Part shown: one piece after another, positions 53,794 through 62,667 of the stretch
How the letters are laid out: every line of letters begins with the position of its first letter
Numbering within the stretch: position 1 is the stretch's first letter
From: Advenella sp. FME57
GTDB lineage: Bacteria; Pseudomonadota; Gammaproteobacteria; Burkholderiales; Burkholderiaceae_B
DNA length: 64,000 bases
Direction: 5' to 3'
Assembly: GCF_014897675.1 (NCBI RefSeq)
Contig: NZ_JABUXU010000010.1
Location: 1-64,000 of the forward strand
Program-made: the position numbers and the translations under genes
The notes under the pieces: generated by a model
Seen by the model: only the letters and a program-made list of their open reading frames with translations
What the model was told of the DNA's origin: nothing
Databases searched by the model: none

Positions 53794-53820
53794 TATAGTT
53801 AAGTAAGTGACTTAACTATA
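53794..53820. promoter_or_regulatory. putative MarR operator before the monooxygenase operon
   Basis: TATAGTTAAGT (53794-53804) and ACTTAACTATA (53810-53820) form a perfect 11-bp inverted repeat with a 5-bp spacer, ending 11 bp before the chosen start codon at 53782. The left arm and spacing are shared with 46327-46353. Confidence 0.8.
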
Positions 53821-53858
53821 TTTGATGGCTGTTTTGTTGTCAATACCTTTTCTCAAGG

Positions 53859-54059
53859 TTTGTGGTGTCATCACTCCTTTTCCTTAGTCCGTTAACCGCT
53901 GTATTGCTTGGATGGCTCTTTCTCGACCAAACACTGACCTTGCTTCAGATCGCCGGTCTTGTGTTCATCATTGGCAGCATCTGGTTGAGTCAACGCGCCA
54001 ATCGTCAGCCCTCAAATAAGGCTATTTCGCTTGAGCCTGAGTCAAGTGGACGAACTTAA
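53859..54059 (+). pseudogene. C-terminal scrap of an EamA-family transporter
   Basis: About 65 codons read SSLLFLSPLTAVLLGWLFLD, then QTLTLLQIAGLVFIIGSIWL, the last two helices of an EamA protein. The first eight helices are absent. It is a leftover of a deletion at the edge of the monooxygenase operon. Confidence 0.78.
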
Positions 54060-54129
54060 CTCATGATTTTTTGACAGGGGCCGCAAAGCAAGGGTATTCT
54101 GAAAATCTGGTTAATCAAGGGTTCAAGTA

Positions 54130-54567
54130 ATGAAGATCGAGAGTGCAGGAAACAAAGAGCATCAGCAGCTTATCGAAATCTGGGAGTCCTCGGTCCGGGC
54201 GACGCACAATTTTTTGGCCGAGCGCGACCTCGTTGAACTGAAGCCGCTTATCCTGAATCAGTATTTCAAGGCCGTTGACCTGAGCGTTGCCAGGAACGGC
54301 GAGGGGGAACTATTGGGGTTTTGCGGCGTGAGCGATGGCAATATTGAGATGCTGTTCGTTGCGCCGGAAGCGCGCGGCAAAGGCATCGGGGCGTCGCTTG
54401 CCCGGCATGCGATAAGCGCTCGAGGTGCCACAAGGGTGGATGTAAATGAGCAGAACGAGCAGGCGCTGGGGTTTTATGAGCATCTGGGCTTTGCGGTGAT
54501 TGGGCGTTCCCCCCTTGACGGTCAGGGCAAGCCTTATCCGTTGCTGCATATGCGGCTTAGCGCATGA
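54130..54567 (+). CDS. GNAT-family acetyltransferase
   Basis: The 145-residue protein starts MKIESAGNKEHQQLIEIWES. The acetyl-CoA loop is VAPEARGKGIGASLARHAIS, followed by VDVNEQNEQALGFYEHLGF. This is the YjaB-like group of GNAT enzymes. It is a single gene. Confidence 0.93.
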   Translation: MKIESAGNKEHQQLIEIWESSVRATHNFLAERDLVELKPLILNQYFKAVDLSVARNGEGELLGFCGVSDGNIEMLFVAPEARGKGIGASLARHAISARGATRVDVNEQNEQALGFYEHLGFAVIGRSPLDGQGKPYPLLHMRLSA

Positions 54568-55147
54568 GATACCATCACTCTGTACGGTAGCCACGGCAAC
54601 CAAGCCTTGGATGCCCAGCTCGAGGATCGAGATACGCGCCAAACACGCCGCTCAACCACTGAATCCAGATGCCCAAAAGGTGACTTTGTCCCTGGAAAAA
54701 CGGATCCCGGGCGAAGTGCTTGAACTTGGCCAAAGGGACACGAAATGGCAACCATAGCAAAATCACGCTGGCTCGCCAAAGCGCGACTCGCCCCTCGCGA
54801 TGCAGACGGGTCGCTGGATGCGCAAGACTCGCCACACTGGAAGGCTGCACTTATCGACGCGGCGGAAGCGCTGCTTACCGAAATTGGCATGCATCCGGGA
54901 ATTGCGGGATCTGTGGGAGCTGAAGGACGGAGTCAGCAGTCTAACGCGAGATCTGTAACGTTAGGGGGCTCTCATTGCAAGAAATCTAGTACTATTCAAA
55001 TGCGACGAACGACTTTTAGTTGAGGCAAGTGTTTGCGGCTTGCCGAGACGAGACGGAAGAAACGTCCGTTGTACGACCACCTTACGGACAAGGACAAATA
55101 GCGCTGACTTTTGCGCAGTGTAAAGTCTGCGATTTTTTACGACACGC
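54568..55147. other. gene-poor stretch, possible remnants
   Basis: A plus-strand frame at 54745-55023 contains HWKAALIDAAEALLTEIG, which vaguely resembles the start of a TetR HTH but then loses it. A minus-strand frame at 54575-54850 is equally open. I do not support either as a gene. The interval looks like eroded coding DNA. Confidence 0.4.
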
Positions 55148-55777
55148 ATGAAGATTTCCAGCCCGATCTCGACCGATACAGTTGATGCTTTGATCGTAGT
55201 CGATGTTCAGAACGCTTTCGTTTCTGGACCTGAAGCTGTGCCGGAACATAAGCAGCTCATTTCTATGGTCGGCTATGTGCTTAGCCAGGCCAGGTCCGCC
55301 AACGCGCCCGTGATCTTCCTCCAGAATGATGGTCCGGCCGGCGCCGTCGATGAGCCGTACCAACCAGGATGGGCGCTATTGTTCCCTCCGCAACCTGGCG
55401 ACAAGATCGTGCGGAAGAAAAACGATAACGGGTTTGACGGAACGAGCCTACATGCCATCCTCACCGGTCTGGACATACGAACGGTCGCGATATGCGGCTT
55501 GCTTTCGGAAATGTGCGTTGCGGCGACCGCGCGGGCAGCCATGGAACATGGTTATGGCGTTCTGCTGCCGCACGATGCGCATGCAACTTACGACGTTCCC
55601 GCCGGTCCAGGATCAGAGGGCGTGCCTGCAGCGATGGCGGCGCGGGCGGCTGAATGGTCGCTTGGCGACGAGATCAAAATCTGTGCGTCGGCGCATGAAG
55701 TTCAGTTCGCGGCAAGTCATTTCGAATCCGAGCAAAATCCCAGCAAAGTGTCTGAAAATTCTACTTGGGATTCCTGA
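55148..55777 (+). CDS. isochorismatase-like cysteine hydrolase
   Basis: The 209-residue protein has Asp in LIVVDVQNAFVSG, Lys in KIVRKKNDNGFDGTSL and the nucleophile Cys in GLLSEMCVAATARAAMEHGY. The YcaC/nicotinamidase-like group hydrolyses amides, but no substrate can be named. It is only distantly similar to the enzyme at 51570. Confidence 0.92.
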   Translation: MKISSPISTDTVDALIVVDVQNAFVSGPEAVPEHKQLISMVGYVLSQARSANAPVIFLQNDGPAGAVDEPYQPGWALLFPPQPGDKIVRKKNDNGFDGTSLHAILTGLDIRTVAICGLLSEMCVAATARAAMEHGYGVLLPHDAHATYDVPAGPGSEGVPAAMAARAAEWSLGDEIKICASAHEVQFAASHFESEQNPSKVSENSTWDS

Positions 55778-55828
55778 TTAATGTACCGTAATCACATGTA
55801 TCATGCTTACTAAGCGCCAGGCGGCACC

Positions 55829-56293
55829 ATGCACTTACTCATAGATTTGGCATCGTCTGAGGAAAAATCGCAGCTGAGGACGCTCCTTGCCGACTGCCTG
55901 TCGGAGTTAAGCCGCTACGGCACCGTCGACTATGCCTATCCCTACTTTGACACCTATTGGGATCACAAAGAACGCCGCTGGCCTTATCTGATACGTCAAC
56001 GCAACCAAATTGTTGGCTTCTCTCTTGTGAATACCTGGTCTCCATCTGGGAACGGGACCGACTTCGCAATCGCCGAATTCTATATCGTACCCGATGCGAG
56101 GGGGTGTGGAATTGGACACAATGCTGCAAAAAACATTTTCCTGATGCACACCGGCATATGGGAGCTTAGCGTTATGTCGTTGAACGCACCGGCTCAAAGA
56201 TTTTGGCCGAAAGCCATTGCCGCGGCTCAAGTAAGTACGCTGGAGCGAATGCAGGGCGATGGCGAGATGATCTATCGTTTCACGACTGGATAG
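55829..56293 (+). CDS. GNAT-family acetyltransferase
   Basis: The 154-residue protein starts MHLLIDLASSEEKSQLRTLL. The acetyl-CoA-binding segment is FYIVPDARGCGIGHNAAKNI, and a late SLNAPAQRFW matches the usual final strand and helix. It lies 51 bp behind the cysteine hydrolase and may be co-transcribed. Confidence 0.85.
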   Translation: MHLLIDLASSEEKSQLRTLLADCLSELSRYGTVDYAYPYFDTYWDHKERRWPYLIRQRNQIVGFSLVNTWSPSGNGTDFAIAEFYIVPDARGCGIGHNAAKNIFLMHTGIWELSVMSLNAPAQRFWPKAIAAAQVSTLERMQGDGEMIYRFTTG

Positions 56294-56414
56294 GATGGAC
56301 AGAGACGAGGACAAATGATTTGTCTCGCACGGCGCCAAACCATCTTTGGTCTGGTTGACGCTGCACTCACTGACGCGACATAAGCGCAAGCGGTCAGAAC
56401 TCGGCACAAGCCCG

Positions 56415-57029
56415 TTATACGACCATGTTGAATGCCAGCGCAACGATGAGTCCTCCCGAGATAAACGCCGTAACAGTTCTCCCGCGGTCACTCGTGAGTT
56501 TACGGCCGAGTGTAGCGCCTCCGCCTGCCAAAAGAAGCTGCCAACTGGCGGAGGCAACAACGATCGCGGCGATATAGGCTGTAGCGTGTGACGGGGCCAT
56601 CTCGCGCGTCGCCTGTTCTCCAAGGACCAGCGACACAAAATAGATCGCGGGCCAGGGGTTAAGTGCCGTCAGACAAAAGAATGTGAAATAGGCGCGCCGG
56701 CAGGTTATGCGAACCGATGCCGCAGATGACGTGCGTTCCTCTTTATGTACCGTAGCCATCACAATATGGGCTGCCATCACAATAAGGACGATAGCGGCCA
56801 TCCACCGCAAGGGTTGCGAATAAGGCTGAATGGCAATGGCAAGCGCGCTCCCACCAGTCACCGCCGCTATGGCATATAAACCGTCTACTGTGACGGCACC
56901 CATTGCTGCTGCGGCACCGACACGAAAAGACGACCGTGCGGTCATGTCGACCATTAGCACCGCTACCGCGCCCAGGGGCACGGCGAGTCCGTATCCCGCC
57001 CAAAGGCCAGCGACAATTTTCTCAATCAT
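56415..57029 (-). CDS. LysE/RhtB-type exporter
   Basis: ATG at 57029 gives 204 residues starting MIEKIVAGLWAGYGLAVPLG; the frame open to 57212 has an implausible leader. Six hydrophobic helices and the family pattern (AVPLGAVAVLMVDMTARSSF, then GAAAAMGAVTVDGLYAIAAV, and TFFCLTALNPWPAIYFVSLV) are clear. It is divergent from the LysR gene at 57135, which likely controls it, as in ArgO/ArgP-like pairs. Confidence 0.87.
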   Translation of the reverse strand: MIEKIVAGLWAGYGLAVPLGAVAVLMVDMTARSSFRVGAAAAMGAVTVDGLYAIAAVTGGSALAIAIQPYSQPLRWMAAIVLIVMAAHIVMATVHKEERTSSAASVRITCRRAYFTFFCLTALNPWPAIYFVSLVLGEQATREMAPSHATAYIAAIVVASASWQLLLAGGGATLGRKLTSDRGRTVTAFISGGLIVALAFNMVV

Positions 57030-57134
57030 AAATGAAATCCATGTTCGATTTGAATCTTTGAAAAAGACAGTTTTACACATACATTCATGTACGTATATCG
57101 AATATTTATATACAATACCTTGTGGAAAAATTAC

Positions 57135-58064
57135 ATGATTGATCATCGACTTCGTACCCTGCGCGTATTGGCGTCCGAGGGCACCGTCACAGCGGCTGCC
57201 CTCACGCTGCATCTCACGCCGTCCACCGTTTCACAGCAGCTTCGCCACCTTGCTGAAGACCTTGGCGTACGATTGCTCGAGCCTGACGGGCGCAGGGTCC
57301 GCCTTACAGCCGCAGCACTTGCCATTATTGAACACGCCGATATCCTATATGCGCAATGGGAACGGACAAGCGCAGATTTGGATGCATACCGAGACGGAGA
57401 GGCTGGCCACCTGCGAATAGCCGGGATTGCCACAGCGCTGTCCAGTATTATTGCTCCAGCCATGGTAAAGCTCAGGCGCCAATACCCACGTATGACCTTT
57501 GATCTCGGAGAGTACGCAGGCGAGAATCGGTTCAAACTCCTGGTCGCCGGACAGGTGGATATTGCGGTAATCATCCCGACGCCCGACGGGCCTGCCCCGA
57601 ACGACGGCAGGTTCGAGCAGCAAGTGCTTCTGGAAGAACCTCAGGACCTGTTGGTCCCTGCGCAACATCGGTTCGCTTTGCGAGATGACGTAAGCCTGAG
57701 CGATGCAGCAGAAGAAATCTGGATTCAGGCGGGAGATCAGCGTGACCAGCACCAACTCTTGTTGAGTGCCTGTGCCGCCGCCGGCTTCATGCCTCGCCTA
57801 GCTCACAACGCTATTGATTGGTGCGCAGTGGGGGCTCTGGTTGCCCATGGATACGGAATCTGCCTATTTCCTCGGCTTGCTCATTTAACATCGGGTCAGG
57901 AGGTCAAGCGGGTTCGTCTAGTGGGCGCCCATGCTCCTGTGCGAAGGCTGCTTGCTTGTATACGTCGCGGTAGCGCCGATCAATTCTCCATCGCCAGCGG
58001 GCTCTCAGCACTACGCAGCGCCTCGGACGAATGGAAAGCCCAAGAGGCCACGGCACGATCGTGA
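57135..58064 (+). CDS. LysR-family transcriptional regulator
   Basis: ATG at 57135 gives 309 residues starting MIDHRLRTLRVLASEGTVTA, with the HTH AAALTLHLTPSTVSQQLRHL. The effector domain carries GHLRIAGIATALSSIIAPAM. The pairing with a LysE-type exporter across a 105-bp gap suggests an export response to an accumulating amino acid or analogue. Confidence 0.92.
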   Translation: MIDHRLRTLRVLASEGTVTAAALTLHLTPSTVSQQLRHLAEDLGVRLLEPDGRRVRLTAAALAIIEHADILYAQWERTSADLDAYRDGEAGHLRIAGIATALSSIIAPAMVKLRRQYPRMTFDLGEYAGENRFKLLVAGQVDIAVIIPTPDGPAPNDGRFEQQVLLEEPQDLLVPAQHRFALRDDVSLSDAAEEIWIQAGDQRDQHQLLLSACAAAGFMPRLAHNAIDWCAVGALVAHGYGICLFPRLAHLTSGQEVKRVRLVGAHAPVRRLLACIRRGSADQFSIASGLSALRSASDEWKAQEATARS

Positions 58065-58109
58065 AAGCCGACAGCAATCCGAAGGCCCGAGGATTTTGAA
58101 GCCCATGAC

Positions 58110-58310
58110 GGCGGAGTGAGTCAGCGCAAACTGAGCACAACGCACCGCATCGGCAGCGCCACGGTCGAGCGGTGGCACCAGCCCTACGTTAAACAACGAG
58201 TGTCAGAGCTGTTGGGACGAAGCTGCCCACAGGTGCTCGGCATTTTTTCTGTCACAAACGAGGCTGTGACGCATGGAAATAGGCTATTTAAAGGTTGATC
58301 GCTCGCCAAC
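58110..58310 (+). pseudogene. ISL3-family transposase scrap
   Basis: The frame gives RKLSTTHRIGSATVERWHQP, then YVKQRVSELLGRSCPQVLGI, which matches the HTH and linker just before the DEHFF catalytic segment of ISL3-type transposases. The next frame continues HFFCHKRGCDAW, so a small deletion and frameshift removed the DE pair. No terminal repeats were found. The surrounding gap from 58065 to 58477 has no other gene. Confidence 0.62.
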
Positions 58311-58477
58311 ATTTTTAGCAATGAAGAATTAAACTGTTACCTTGGTCCGCAATGAACGTACCACCTCTTTAGAGGGAACAGGCCAAATATGAAGGTGTTG
58401 CGTGAGGGCACTTTCGATGCAGCGAGAGCGTAACAAGATTTTGAAAAGGAAGAACAACCTGTTTGTTATCGATCATT

Positions 58478-59389
58478 TCAAGCCGATTCAGTGGCCGCCT
58501 GGAAGGGCCTGTCAAATGAGCAGCAATCCCTGGCCAGCCGGACCAGGTCCGTCACCAAGGTGCTTCGTCGATCTGCGCGCTGAACAGCGACAAAAGGCAC
58601 ATCGGGCACAACTGGCGTGACATGTAATACCTGCAGCAGACCAGCATCGATCATCGGTTTTAGGCAATGCACGGGTAGATGGCTCACGCCAAGTCCAGAG
58701 ACCGTCATACCGATAATCGCCACGAGATTATTGCTTGTGATGCGCTCGACGGGCTCCAGCCCTGCTGCCTTGAACCAATCTTCGTAAAGAACGCCAGTCG
58801 CCGATAGTTGGCCCTGAGTGAGAAGGCGCCGCTGGGCAATATCGTGGACGCGAAGCTTAGACTTCGTGTCTATGAGGCCCGGCTTGCACATCCAAGCATT
58901 TCGCACGGCACCGATGCGTGTCTTTAGCAGGCGGACATCCTCGAAGAGGTCGGGCACAACAATTAAATCAAGACGTTCGCTCAGGACTTTCTCGCGCAGG
59001 CTAAAACTGTCGTCGACGTCTGGCTCGAAGTGCGCCTTGGGGTAGCGGCTCTGCACCGCGTTGACCAGTCGCGGGAGCCATGTCATAGCGGGAAGCTCGG
59101 TCATGCCAATACGCAGACGACGCTCCACTACCTCGGGGCGTTCGAACTGCTCAAGTGCTTCCTCGCGCTGGCGTAGAAAGCGCTTGGCGATAAAGAACAT
59201 TTCTTCACCTTTCTCGGTCAAGCGCGCAGTTCTTTGCGAGCGGTCGAAGAGCTGCGTTTTAACAGTTTCCTCGAGTTCCTGCACGCGCTTGGACACAGCG
59301 GACTGCGTCGTCGCGAGCTTGTTTGCGGCGTGTGCGAATCCACCCAACTGTACGACCCAGAAGAATGCCTCCAGCTGTTTGAAAGTCAT
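58478..59389 (-). CDS. LysR-family transcriptional regulator
   Basis: The 303-residue protein starts MTFKQLEAFFWVVQLGGFAH with the HTH AANKLATTQSAVSKRVQELE. The effector domain has RLRIGMTELPAMTWLPRLVN. It is divergent, across 130 bp, from the dioxygenase gene at 59520 and probably activates the operon that runs off the right edge. Confidence 0.93.
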   Translation of the reverse strand: MTFKQLEAFFWVVQLGGFAHAANKLATTQSAVSKRVQELEETVKTQLFDRSQRTARLTEKGEEMFFIAKRFLRQREEALEQFERPEVVERRLRIGMTELPAMTWLPRLVNAVQSRYPKAHFEPDVDDSFSLREKVLSERLDLIVVPDLFEDVRLLKTRIGAVRNAWMCKPGLIDTKSKLRVHDIAQRRLLTQGQLSATGVLYEDWFKAAGLEPVERITSNNLVAIIGMTVSGLGVSHLPVHCLKPMIDAGLLQVLHVTPVVPDVPFVAVQRADRRSTLVTDLVRLARDCCSFDRPFQAATESA

Positions 59390-59519
59390 GACTCTATCTC
59401 ATTCCATTTGACGATAATAAAGAATCGATAAATATCGCTTTTTTTATTCTTCAACCGATCATACCATAGCAATCGTAGGCAGTACGCCCAATACCTTTTC
59501 ACCGCTCAGGGAGACCAAA

Positions 59520-60578
59520 GTGAAACAACGCAAACCTATTGAAGATGCCAGCGCGTGGACGGCAGCCCAAGTAAACGGCGATCAAAGCTGGATTTATCGC
59601 TTCACGCCAGAGCAGATCGCCGAGCTTGACGCTGCTTTGGAGAAGGTGAAGCACATGCCGATCACCGACATCACAAAAGAGGACTTTCCTCTAGACAAGA
59701 CCCTGGTGATGCTAAACAAAGTAGCCGCACAAGTCGAAGACGGCATTGGCATGGCTGTGCTGCGGGGCCTGCCGGTTCTGAACTACTCGAAGGACGACGC
59801 ATCGCGGATCTACTGGGGCATCGGCCGGCATCTTGGGCAACCGGTCACGCAGAACTCGCGTGCGCACTTACTCGGCCATGTGAAAGATGAAGGGGTGAAG
59901 TACGGCCATAAGACACGTGGCTACAACACCAGCGCCAAGCTCAACTTCCATTGCGACAACTGCGACGTCGTGGGTCTCTTATGTCTGCGCGTGTCGCGCA
60001 CCGGTGGCCTCAGTCGCATCACAAGTACGACCTCAATTCACAATGAAATACTAAAGCGCAAGCCCGAACTGCTCGAACCGCTGTTTGCGGGGTTCTTCTA
60101 TGACCTGAAGGGGGAGCACTTGCCGGGTCGCACCCCGCTGTCCGAGCACCGCATTCCGGTATTCAGTCTCTTCGAAGGCAAGCTCAGCTGTCGTTACCTT
60201 CGCAACGCGATAGAACCTGCGTTCGAGAAGAGCGGCATTCCGGCGACGCCTGAGCAAGTTGAAGCGATGGATCTTTTCGACGAACTCGCCGGCAGCAAGT
60301 CACTGTGCTTCGAGATGGAGATGGAGCCGGGCGATATGCAGCTATTGAACAACCACGTGACAGTGCATTCGCGCACGGCCTTCGAAGATTACGAAGAGGA
60401 GGACAAGAAGCGCCATCTACTACGGCTTTGGATGCGCACAGATGTGCGTCCTCTTGCGCCCGAATTTGCCGAGCGTTTCGGGCCTGGCACTGCCCGCATG
60501 GGCGTTCCCGCGCCTGAAGCTTTCGGTCTTCCACCACGCCCGCGATTGGAACACGGTCTGCCTGAGATGGCCCACTGA
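59520..60578 (+). CDS. TauD/TfdA-superfamily Fe(II) dioxygenase
   Basis: GTG at 59520 lies behind GGGAG. The 352-residue protein has the metal triad pattern H144-C-D146 (KLNFHCDNCD) and distal His279 in QLLNNHVTVHSRT, with an Arg in RHLLRLWMRT for 2-oxoglutarate. This is the family of taurine and 2,4-D dioxygenases; other members oxidise many small acids. It is the first gene of an operon with a Bug receptor and a nitrilase. Confidence 0.9.
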   Translation: MKQRKPIEDASAWTAAQVNGDQSWIYRFTPEQIAELDAALEKVKHMPITDITKEDFPLDKTLVMLNKVAAQVEDGIGMAVLRGLPVLNYSKDDASRIYWGIGRHLGQPVTQNSRAHLLGHVKDEGVKYGHKTRGYNTSAKLNFHCDNCDVVGLLCLRVSRTGGLSRITSTTSIHNEILKRKPELLEPLFAGFFYDLKGEHLPGRTPLSEHRIPVFSLFEGKLSCRYLRNAIEPAFEKSGIPATPEQVEAMDLFDELAGSKSLCFEMEMEPGDMQLLNNHVTVHSRTAFEDYEEEDKKRHLLRLWMRTDVRPLAPEFAERFGPGTARMGVPAPEAFGLPPRPRLEHGLPEMAH

Positions 60579-60609
60579 TCGAACAATAAATCTCTCTGGC
60601 AGACACCCA

Positions 60610-61566
60610 ATGAAAACCATTCTGAAAACCTTTTTTCTCGCCAGTTCCTTGCTTGCCGGTGCTGCACTTGCGGCCTATCCTGAGCGCCCTGTGACCATCG
60701 TCGTACCCTACGCGCCTGGCGGAGCGGCCGACGCTTTGGCTCGACAACTGGCGGTGCGCATGGGCACCAATCTGGGTACCAGCGTGATCGTGGACAACAG
60801 ACCCGGGGCAAGCGGCATTATTGGCAAATCCCTTGTGGCACGTGCGCCGGCTGACGGATATACCCTGCTGTATGACGCGACGCCGTCCTCCATCAATCAG
60901 GCGCTGTTCAAAAGCCTGCCGTTTACCAACAAGGATTTTCAGCCACTGTCGCTGATCACCATGATGCCCAACGTGCTGGTCGTGCGCAAGGAGTCATCGA
61001 TCAAGGACCAGGCAGACCTGATCGCCCGCGCCAAGGACCAACCCGGCAAGCTGACCTTTGCTTCAGGAGGCAGCGGCACGGTGCAGCGCATGGCAACCGA
61101 GCTGTATCGGCAGGGTCTCGGTCTGGATATGCTGCACGTGCCTTATAAGAGCGGCGGGCCAGCGATCTCGGACACGATGGGAGGGCAGGTCGATGTCATG
61201 TTCAGCAATATCGCAGCGTGCTATCCGCTGATCTCGGCGGGCAAGTTACGCGCGTTGGCGATTTCCTCTGCTGAACGTTCCCCTTTGCTGCCCGACGTGC
61301 CTGCCGTTGCCGAGAGTGCGTTGCCAGGCTTCGAGGTGTACGAATGGGCTGGCCTGCTGCTGCCGGCGGGCACGCCCGAAGCGGTCATCGACCGTCTGCA
61401 CAAGGCAGTGGTCGAGTCACTTCAGGACGAAGCGTTGAAGCAGCGTTTCGCTGAAATTGGCGCGCAGCCCATCGGCAATACTCCGGCCGAGTTTGCCACC
61501 TTTTTACAGAAGGAATCGGCCAAGTGGGCCGAAACAGTACGCAAGGGCAAGATCAAGCGCCAATGA
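60610..61566 (+). CDS. Bug/TctC-type tripartite tricarboxylate receptor
   Basis: ATG at 60610 gives 318 residues; the frame open from 60442 runs inside the upstream gene. A signal peptide (MKTILKTFFLASSLLAGAAL) is followed by YPERPVTIVVPYAPGGAADA and VDNRPGASGIIGKSLVARAP. It lies 31 bp behind the dioxygenase gene and presumably binds the operon's organic acid. Confidence 0.94.
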   Translation: MKTILKTFFLASSLLAGAALAAYPERPVTIVVPYAPGGAADALARQLAVRMGTNLGTSVIVDNRPGASGIIGKSLVARAPADGYTLLYDATPSSINQALFKSLPFTNKDFQPLSLITMMPNVLVVRKESSIKDQADLIARAKDQPGKLTFASGGSGTVQRMATELYRQGLGLDMLHVPYKSGGPAISDTMGGQVDVMFSNIAACYPLISAGKLRALAISSAERSPLLPDVPAVAESALPGFEVYEWAGLLLPAGTPEAVIDRLHKAVVESLQDEALKQRFAEIGAQPIGNTPAEFATFLQKESAKWAETVRKGKIKRQ

Positions 61567-61624
61567 GTTTGGACTAACTTCGCCACAAGCGCATTACTAA
61601 TACCTATATTTCATTATACATATC

Positions 61625-62641
61625 ATGCAAAAAATATTTAAGGCTGCAGTCGTGCAGTCGGCTGCAGTCGCCTTCGACAACTATCGGACCATGCTGCGCA
61701 TGAAAGAGCTGGCGAATCAGGCGCGTGATCAGGGTGCCTCGCTAGTCGTCTTTCCTGAAGCAATGCTCGGTACTTATCCCAAGGGCAGTACATTCGGCGC
61801 CTACGTTGGTGGCAGAAGTGAGCAAGGCCGGGACGAGTTCCTGCGCTATCACCGCAACGCCATTGATGTGCCCGGCCCTTACATCGACGAACTCGCCGTA
61901 CTGGCCAAAGACCTTGGCGTGTATTTGGTCACAGGTGTGGTTGAACGAGCGGGCGGTACCCTTTACTGCACCGTCGTTTTTTTCGACAACAAGGGAAACT
62001 TCCTGGGCAAACATCGCAAGCTGATGCCCACCGGCAGCGAGCGAACCATCTGGGGTTTCGGGGACGGCTCTACGCTTCCCGTGTATGCGACAGATTTGGG
62101 CAGGCTCGGTGCGGTGATTTGCTGGGAAAATTACATGCCTTTGCTACGCACTACCATGTACTCGAAAGGCATCGAACTGTACTGTGCACCAACGCTTGCC
62201 AGCAGCGACATCTGGCCAGCTTCGATGCAGCACATCGCTATGGAGGGGCGTTGCTTTGTGTTTAGCGCCAACCAGTACGCCACCGCTTCTGACTATCCGT
62301 CAGACTATGTGAGCGTAGCAAGTTCGGACCCCGCACAACCGCTGACCCGGGGTGGAAGCTGCATCGTCGATCCCTTCGGGAACTTTCTGGCAGGCCCCAA
62401 TTTCGAGGGTGCAGCCGTAATGGTGGCTGAGATCGACCTGGACGATACCATTCGCGGCAAATACGACCTCGATGTCACTGGCCATTACGCGCGCCCCGAT
62501 GTGTTCCAGCTGTTTGTCAACGAGCGCCCACAGGAAGTCGTCCAGTCGGACAGAGGGCCATTCGCAAAGTCTGATCCAAGACACCTGACGGAAAAGCATA
62601 AATCACCAATCGGTTCCAAGACCTGGGGCCATCACAAATGA
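61625..62641 (+). CDS. nitrilase (aliphatic/aromatic nitrilase branch of the CN-hydrolase family)
   Basis: The 338-residue protein has the catalytic triad Glu45 (VVFPEAMLG), Lys132 (GKHRKLMPT) and Cys166 in GAVICWENYMPLLR. The CWENYMP sequence is the signature of true nitrilases. It converts a nitrile to the acid and ammonia. The next gene's upstream ATG at 62638 overlaps the stop. Confidence 0.94.
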   Translation: MQKIFKAAVVQSAAVAFDNYRTMLRMKELANQARDQGASLVVFPEAMLGTYPKGSTFGAYVGGRSEQGRDEFLRYHRNAIDVPGPYIDELAVLAKDLGVYLVTGVVERAGGTLYCTVVFFDNKGNFLGKHRKLMPTGSERTIWGFGDGSTLPVYATDLGRLGAVICWENYMPLLRTTMYSKGIELYCAPTLASSDIWPASMQHIAMEGRCFVFSANQYATASDYPSDYVSVASSDPAQPLTRGGSCIVDPFGNFLAGPNFEGAAVMVAEIDLDDTIRGKYDLDVTGHYARPDVFQLFVNERPQEVVQSDRGPFAKSDPRHLTEKHKSPIGSKTWGHHK

Positions 62642-62667
62642 AATCGCCCCATTCAGAAGGAGGCCAC

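Noticed and set aside
54575-55023. Open frames on both strands between the GNAT gene and the cysteine hydrolase
   Set aside because: A weak resemblance to a TetR HTH on the plus strand does not extend beyond about 20 residues, and no ribosome site supports either frame.
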